A stretch of DNA of 64,000 nucleotides from Aestuariivirga litoralis (lineage in GTDB: Bacteria > Pseudomonadota > Alphaproteobacteria > Rhizobiales > Aestuariivirgaceae): positions 1,612,001-1,676,000 of the forward strand of contig NZ_WAHS01000001.1 of NCBI RefSeq assembly GCF_015714715.1. The letters run 5' to 3'. Below are positions 63,413-64,000 of this stretch, piece by piece (positions within the stretch are counted from its first letter, which is position 1; each line of letters begins with the position of its first letter). Under the pieces are notes generated by a model. The model was not told the DNA's origin. It saw only the letters and a list, made by a program, of their open reading frames with translations, and searched no databases. The position numbers and the translations under genes were made by a program.

Positions 63413-64000
63413 ATGTTGAAATCCATCTTGAAACTTGCAGCCGCCGGGGCTGTTCTGGCGGTTGCCGCGGGCAACGCCATGGCGGCCGGAGAGCTGCACA
63501 TCTACAATTGGGGTGATTACACCAACCCCAAGCTGATCGAAAAATTCGAGAAGCAGTTCGACGTGAAAATCACATTGGATTCTTACGATTCGAATGAAAC
63601 CATGCTGTCGAAGGTGCGCGCCGGAAACTCCGGCTATGACATCGTTGTGCCATCCGATTACACCGTGAAGATCATGGCGGATGACGGCCTGCTCGAAAAG
63701 ACCGAGCCGAACACCATGCCGAACTTCAAGAACATGCGCCCGGAATTCGTTGACGTGTATTGGGATTCCGGCCGTCATTATTCGGTGCCGTGGCAATATG
63801 GCATGACCAACTTTGTGGTCAACACCGACAAGTACAAGGGCGACATCGACACGCTGGGTATCCTGTTCAATCCGCCGGATGAACTGAAGGGCCAGATCAA
63901 CGTGCTCGATGACATGAACTCGCTCACCCATGCGGCCGAGCGCTATGTGGGCGTGCCACGTTGCGGCGCCGACAAGGAAAACCTGAAGAAGGTAAGCGAT
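63413..64000 (+). CDS. Polyamine ABC transporter periplasmic binding protein (PotF/PotD), 3' end outside the window
   Basis: The first 196 codons of a binding protein. A signal peptide of about 24 residues ends at AMAAG. The mature start ELHIYNWGDYTNPKLIEKFE is the hallmark of PotD and PotF, with DIVVPSDYTVKIMADDGLLEK behind. GGGAGAATGTCT precedes the ATG at 63413; an in-frame ATG at 63407 lies inside that spacing and is less likely. The frame stays open to the window end. It is 29 bases after the PotC stop. Confidence 0.9.
   Translation, partial: MLKSILKLAAAGAVLAVAAGNAMAAGELHIYNWGDYTNPKLIEKFEKQFDVKITLDSYDSNETMLSKVRAGNSGYDIVVPSDYTVKIMADDGLLEKTEPNTMPNFKNMRPEFVDVYWDSGRHYSVPWQYGMTNFVVNTDKYKGDIDTLGILFNPPDELKGQINVLDDMNSLTHAAERYVGVPRCGADKENLKKVSD

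Overview
The window is gene-dense, GC-rich DNA in the style of an alphaproteobacterium, most likely order Hyphomicrobiales (Rhizobiales). The evidence is an eryABCD operon, ribose-type sugar transporters, MocA/MocC/MocD-like genes of the rhizopine type and NodFE-like lipid genes. I cannot name a genus. I see no rRNA, tRNA, CRISPR array, insertion sequence or phage gene. It reads as a catabolic region built from six ABC importers and the enzymes for their substrates.

Layout. 1-6525: the end of a branched-chain-type (Liv) permease pair, an aldo/keto reductase fused to a Rid domain, a Gfo/Idh/MocA dehydrogenase, a mannitol-dehydrogenase-family enzyme and an FAD oxidoreductase. 6625-9034 (minus): an ACP and a NodE-like ketoacyl synthase, then a HlyD adaptor that has lost its 5' end. 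9158-17901 (minus): DUF2291 protein, sugar ABC transporter (EryEFG type), a second FGGY kinase, a second GlpD-like dehydrogenase, and TpiA- and RpiB-type tetrose-phosphate isomerases (EryH, EryI). 18345-23349 (plus): eryABCD. These two operons diverge from a 443-bp control region with TGAA-N5/6-TTCA palindromes placed on both promoters.

23359-31817 (minus): a MocA/MocC-like cluster with a ribose-type ABC transporter (two permeases) and an SDR. 31906-38609 (minus): a tightly overlapping operon of binding protein, permease, ATPase, DUF4432 epimerase-like protein, a MocD-like membrane di-iron oxygenase or desaturase, a diverged PanB-like protein and an RpiR regulator. Facing it are a LacI regulator and a PhyH dioxygenase (38780-40629). 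Together 23359-40629 looks like an uptake and oxidative breakdown system for a modified cyclitol or sugar. This is the best candidate here for an undescribed pathway.

40643-48523: a small protein, a zinc metallopeptidase and a three-gene transglutaminase / ATP-grasp-alpha-E / DUF2126 transglutaminase cluster, a predicted peptide-synthesis and modification system of unknown product. 48583-56798: an amidohydrolase, then a FadR-type regulator with a PLP enzyme, a carbohydrate-type ABC transporter and an aldo/keto reductase. 56799-58469: a YtcJ amidohydrolase. 58566-64000: acetylpolyamine deacetylase-like and N-carbamoylputrescine amidase-like enzymes ahead of a PotABC/PotF polyamine transporter cut by the window end.

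Regulation is visible in several places: palindromes inside promoters at 18044-18303, 38706-38732 and 49658-49705, an AT-rich repeat at 31872-31912 before the SDR operon, and hairpins directly after all four complete binding-protein genes that could keep binding protein in excess over transporter.
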